Shown one piece after another: positions 55,001 to 61,000 of a DNA stretch of 64,000 bases; the first letter of the stretch is position 1, and every line of letters begins with the position of its first letter. Location: assembly GCF_910592395.1 (NCBI RefSeq), contig NC_088320.1, positions 15,996,501-16,060,500 on the forward strand, given 5' to 3'. The notes under the pieces are model-generated. The model was not told the DNA's origin and ran no database searches. It saw only the letters and a program-made list of their open reading frames with translations. Position numbers and translations under genes: made by a program. Origin of the DNA: Lineus longissimus. Taxonomy: Eukaryota; Nemertea; Pilidiophora; Heteronemertea; Lineidae.

Positions 55001-58000
55001 TTCTCGTTATTACGCGATCTTTTCTCGTTATCACGAGATGTTATCTCGTTATTACGCGATGTTTTTCTCGTTATTTTCACCATTGTTCAGTCCAAGATTG
55101 AAATAGAACCTTACAAGAAGTTCCCTCATATTAGGCATGTTAGGACACGACGATGGTATATGTGTTATAAAGTACGGACCTTTCCCGCGCTTGATCCTGA
55201 GCTTTAATCCTCGATGTTGCGTGCACTTTCGCATCTCGTAATAACGAGAAAAGATCTCGTAATAACGAGATAACATCTCGTAATAACGAGAAAAGATCGC
55301 GTAATAACGAGAAAAGATCTCGTAATAACGAGATAACATCGCGTAATAACGAGAAAAGATCTCATAATAACGAGAAAAGATCTCGTAATAACGAGATAAT
55401 ATTTTATTTTTTATGGCACTAATCTGCTGCCGTACGTATACCTGTCACACCTGATGAACGAACACATATTTTCAATGTGAATGCTACATAAGCGTCCAGA
55501 ATAGGATTTGCTGTCGGTTATTCCAACGAACCGAGGTTGTTCGCGAAATCCCCGAACAAATAACACCGACTGTTCTTTTGGCGGCAAAAGGAGTAGGGAT
55601 ACTGGCTCTTTTCTCCCCTGGCAATGACCTCCGCTTTTCTTTTTGACAATGCTTACACTTCGCGATTTTTAACACTAGCATTACACAGCAATAAGGCCAC
55701 GTCAAGCTGACAGAAAGGACTTAATATATGATAGGTGAATCCGTCTGCGGCCATCATACTTACCGTAACCCCCTCCCTGATTAGCAAATCAATTCCCGCA
55801 CCAGACTTGTAACCGATATTTGACGGATAAAAGCCTGGGGATGCACATGGTCCTGTATCAGCCTGCCGAATGGTCCTTGGGAAAAGGGCATGTGATCGTG
55901 GTCCGAATAATGAAGCCATGATTTGATGCGCAGTCTGGTATCTGAAAATTGGCATTTCATCAGCTTATTAATAATTCTCTGAATCATCATCTAACATCTA
56001 ACATATCCGAACCAATAAAATGATATTGGACAACAATAACGAGGTCCAAATACGTAATCAGAACCGTCACCTCAGCAATCCCACTCTGGTTCTTTGAAAG
56101 AAACAGGTGAATACAAGTAAAACCTTAGGTAGAATGCAGTACTCGATTAAACTAGTCTTTGCTGGAATTTACAAAGTCAAGATTAGTTGGGCCTAGAAGG
56201 GGCCTAGGCCTAGGAAAGAAGCCCAGTTTACAATAACAAGTGAAGCATAGGCCTAACAGACAATGAGCACACCTTTTAGTCTTGTTGTGCCCAATCCCGT
56301 GCCAGCAAGGGAACTATGGGTTGGCGATATTATAAATAGGTATTAGACTAGAAGACCGCTTAACTGAGCGGCCACAGTATATAGCTCGTTGCACTTGCAC
56401 TTGTTTACGCACTTATCAATATTGCACGGATATGCACGAAAAAAGATTATAGTCGTTGATAATTGTAAGACCTACCCTGATTTCAAAGTCTGGTAACCTT
56501 TCTTAACCTTTTCTATGATGTTTACCACCTTGAAGAATGCATCAACGAAGGGGTTTGTCATATCTCCAAGAACGTACTGGAAGGGGTGCAGAAGTTCATC
56601 AATGGTTGATCGAATCTCGGCAAGGAATTTCTCCTTGACCCTCTCCTGAAGTGAAAGTTAAAATCATGAAGCGTGTATAATTGTCGTCATCTGGTTGGAG
56701 GATTAGACGGATGGTTGTGTTACATATTCTAAAATACCTTGGTACCGTAAAGTCAACTTTTAAATGGAAAATGCATAAGCCTCGTTCTGAGTTTGGAGTG
56801 TTTTGGACACGCAACCAAGATGCTCTACCAAAGTTCCCTCGGGTTGCACTAAAATGTGGAAACCATGCACACGTCACGTCAATGGAATTTCAGCTCACTT
56901 CAGAAGTTTGAGGCTCTCAAAACACTGCTTCAAACACAAATCAGCCAAGGAAGCATCAACCACCCTAAGTTTTTTAATGAGCACTACACATATTTGCTGA
57001 GAAAAACGCTCCAAATAGCCCATTTGCGCGGATTTTAGCATCACTTGAGCGAGCCGATGCGGACTTCCTATACGCGCTGCCGTAACATAATGTAAACAAC
57101 GGCGCTACCGGCGCTCCGGGCAGGCGATGGATGGAATTTGCCAAATTCGCACATATTCAAGTTATTTTCGTAGCCTATCTTTTTAAGTTTGAGGTATTTT
57201 AGAATAGAAATTGAACCCTCGGCTTCGGACCTTGGTTGAGTTACCAAGACACTCTCGGGTGGAGCTAAAATTTCGTATTTTAGCTCCACCCTCGAGTGTC
57301 TTGGTAACTCAACCAAGGTCCTCCGCCTCGGGTTCAATTCCTTAAACCATGAAAAGTATAACACAAACTGATTTCATCGACCTCTCGATTTGCTTTTATA
57401 TGTAGTCAGGGAGCTGAGTGACGTTTATATAACATGGAAGCTACAAATGATTTGAATGTGTTGAGGGATAGAGTAGGCCTACCTGACCATAGAAGCCCAA
57501 TTCTTAAGTTTTTTCAATGGTGGATGTAGGAGATAGAGGAGTTACAATTTTACACCAGAAAAGTGTGTTATACCAGCTTCAGTGTAACATACCAACATGA
57601 AAACACACCAGCCAGTACTCAGACACCATTGCTTTTTCGTGTTTTTTTCTTCCCAAAGAAATAAAAAAGTTTGTTTCGCGGATTTGCGAAATGTGTATGT
57701 GCCCATAAAACCAGATAAATTGTACTTTTTAGACGAAGAAAACGACAAAGCCAGGCCGACATGACACGCGCGCCGCCTGTTGTTAGTTTAATGAACTAAA
57801 TTGTAATATAGATTCCAAGCCATACACTATGACGGGAACAATTGTTCACAAATTCTTTACATATCCAATCGGAATGTCACATCATGCTAGAAAATACCAA
57901 GATTGTTGATGCAGCCCTACAGATTTTTCGCGGGGATTTGATCGGACATAAACCTACCCCAAAACAATCGCCAACTCATGACTTGATCCTCAAAATCAAC

Positions 58001-61000
58001 GATATGCTCATAAGCATGTTGCAGGTCTCCTCCAAAGTGTATTCGAGTGCATACAGGCCAGTTTCCGATGATGGAAGACAACAGGCCAACTACCCCATGG
58101 AAATTCTTACATGCAATTTAATGACTCCGCTCCGACGGTCATCTTGAAATTGGGGACAATTTTTATGCTTCTCCGAACCTTGACATCCCAAAACGACCCT
58201 ATATGTAACACGCTTTTAAGCGTTCGGTTAAATTTACTGAGTTAGTTTGTTTCAGTTAAAAGTATCTAATCAGCAAATTTGTAAATAGCCAGTAAGGTGA
58301 AATGTGGTAATTGTAGCCCTGGTCTAATTGTAGCCCCCTATGACTATGTTTTTGATTTATATTTCCGTAACCATGGAATTATTCAGCCAACGCAACCATG
58401 GATATGAAAGAGGTGACTCTTGAATATCACATCATAAATAGTTTTGGATTATGCAACATGTTATGTAAGAGCTTTGACTAAAAGAAGTTAACAAATCAGA
58501 CACATGTACAAAAAAGTTGGGATCGAACTTTTTTGCAGGTATGAATTTTCCACACTTACAGAGCATTGCTATATATATATATATATATTTGAAACTTGGT
58601 TCAGGTGATCAGTACTGAGTATAGTGCATGTAGGATGCGGCATTTAATGTCATTATTAAAAGTAAATTTTTCAGAGACACTTTTTTGACCAAAATACCCT
58701 CGGGGTATTTGTAGCCCGTTGGTTCGGGCTATTTGTAGCCCCTACAAACATATAGATATATCCTGTCATGAATTATGAAATTGCTAGGTTTTTTATTCTT
58801 ATACCTGAATTATATTATTGGATCATAATTCTATCTGATTTAGATACAATAGATATAATGGTAACCCTCTGATAATACTAAATGTTTTATTTTCAATAAA
58901 GACCATAAGCCTGGGGAAAAAAGTGTACTTAGGCATCAAAAACAAGTAATTAAGAATCTCAGTCAGGGGCTACAATTACCCCAAAGCCACGGGGTAATAG
59001 TAGCCCCTGACCACAAGTATTGTATTGTCTCTCAGAAGCATTGTTTTAGATGAAATGCTCTGAATTCAAGGCAATATTATTGCAAGAGGCGCCACTTCAA
59101 GATCTCGGCCGCTTTTTGTGAATCTGTTGGGAAATCTCTCGCGTAACCTAAGTGATAGGTGAAAAGGGGGCTACAATTACCCCATTTTACCTTATATAGA
59201 GAGAGTGGTAAATAAAGGCTAAATTATAGTCAATATGAAATACAAAGGTTTCTCTCTGTTGGTTATTCTGATTCTGCCACCAAATCCGGCACGCCCCTCC
59301 CCCCCCCCCCACATATATTTAGCAGCTTTACCGAACACTCCATGTGTCCACGCCCCAAACTACGTGCGGAGCATGGGGAATTGCTAGTGCTCTTATAATA
59401 CTCAGTTCTCTTTTACGTGAGGCAAACATTCCATCAATTGTTTTGTAATGTAAAATCTAACTACAGGTCAATCAAGTATTAGAAGACAATATTCTTGCTC
59501 AACCTATCATACCTATTATCATGTACATACCACACTCGTATTTCTATCAGTTCGTATAGCAATGAGATCATGTGCGCCTTTTTCATCTATCCAGTTCTGG
59601 CTACCTTTGCTCAGCGCGTTCAAGGCAGCATCAGCATCTGCTTTTATCTCTGTCCACTTTGACCTGAGATCGAACCAATATGGCTTGACGTCCTTCAAAA
59701 ACGAACATGCTGCTTTGATCCTTTTTATTGCTTCGGTCACATCGGTAATTGCAACTTTAATGCTGAAATCAAGGGAATATGTCAGGCTTGCTTGTCCACA
59801 ATGACGACTCCTGGTGGTGCAGTGGCCAGAGCTGGTGCCGTAGCCATGTTTATGCATGCCCAAAATGCCCTGTTTTTCCAACTTTTTCCGTGGTATAGAG
59901 GCTAGAGTCGACGTCTTATAATCAGAGGTCCCAGGTTCAAATTCAAGTTGCATATTTTTTTTCTCTTAGTCATATTCAGAAGTGAACAACATAAAAAGAT
60001 TCTTTCGGGTGCCGGCGATAGGTTGAACCATTTATAACAATGCCAGACAGTTTTTCTGGGATCTTACATGATAACCTATTTTTTTGATAGAACCCTTTAT
60101 TTTTCCTACTGTCGCTCTTTACACAGTTGAACGAAGGTCAAGTTGCGAAAACACAGACACTACTAAGAATAATGATAATCAATTTCTCCGCACCTAATCT
60201 AGCTCCGAATATTGCCTTTTACCGGATAACATGGTAACCGCTCTACAGATACGGTTTACGTGTACTTACTTGATGATAGCCTTGAATACCTCGGCTAAAG
60301 CTTGTTTTGGCGAATCGAGGAAATCTCTGAATGAACGGTAAATAGCTTTCACGCTCTTGAATATTGTCTTTGCTGATCTTTTGAATGCAATCGTAATGTC
60401 GGTAATATTCTGAAAATGAAAATGACCGGCTATCAAAGTTAAATAAGACCGTGAACGTCATAGTTGCGCGCTGTTGTTTGTCCACTGGAAAGCATTTGCT
60501 TCTTTGTATTAAAATTCAAACAAATAACATTTTAACTTCATTATATTACCAGTATCTGCACCATAAGTCTGAAAATTGAGAGAGCAACGTTTACCGCTGC
60601 GACACCTCCGCAATCACTGCGAACCACATCCTAGCAAGCTGATCAGACCCAGCTACAGCCTGGGATGAGGACTCAATTTACTCTGACGACTTCTTCGAAC
60701 CGTCAAAAAAAACAGGCCAAGCTCAAAAACAACACTAAACAACTGTGCATCTACCAGAACCTTGATCATCACCGAACCCTGAAAGTAGTCTGATCAAACT
60801 TGTTCAATCACAGTAAAGTTGGTTTTCAATGTTATGGTACAAAATTGTGGTATTCCGGCAGGATTTGATCTGATCTAGTCGCATATTACAACTATGATAC
60901 GCCAGACTCACTGATCTAATACACCGGTTCATTATCTCTGGACATGACCGCCCCCGGCACAATGCACATTGAGCAGGCCAAGGCCCCTTCATACCTGATT

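Noticed and set aside
57842-58147. 101-codon plus-strand ORF
   Set aside because: No domain recognised; lies in intron sequence next to a repeat; composition not distinctive.
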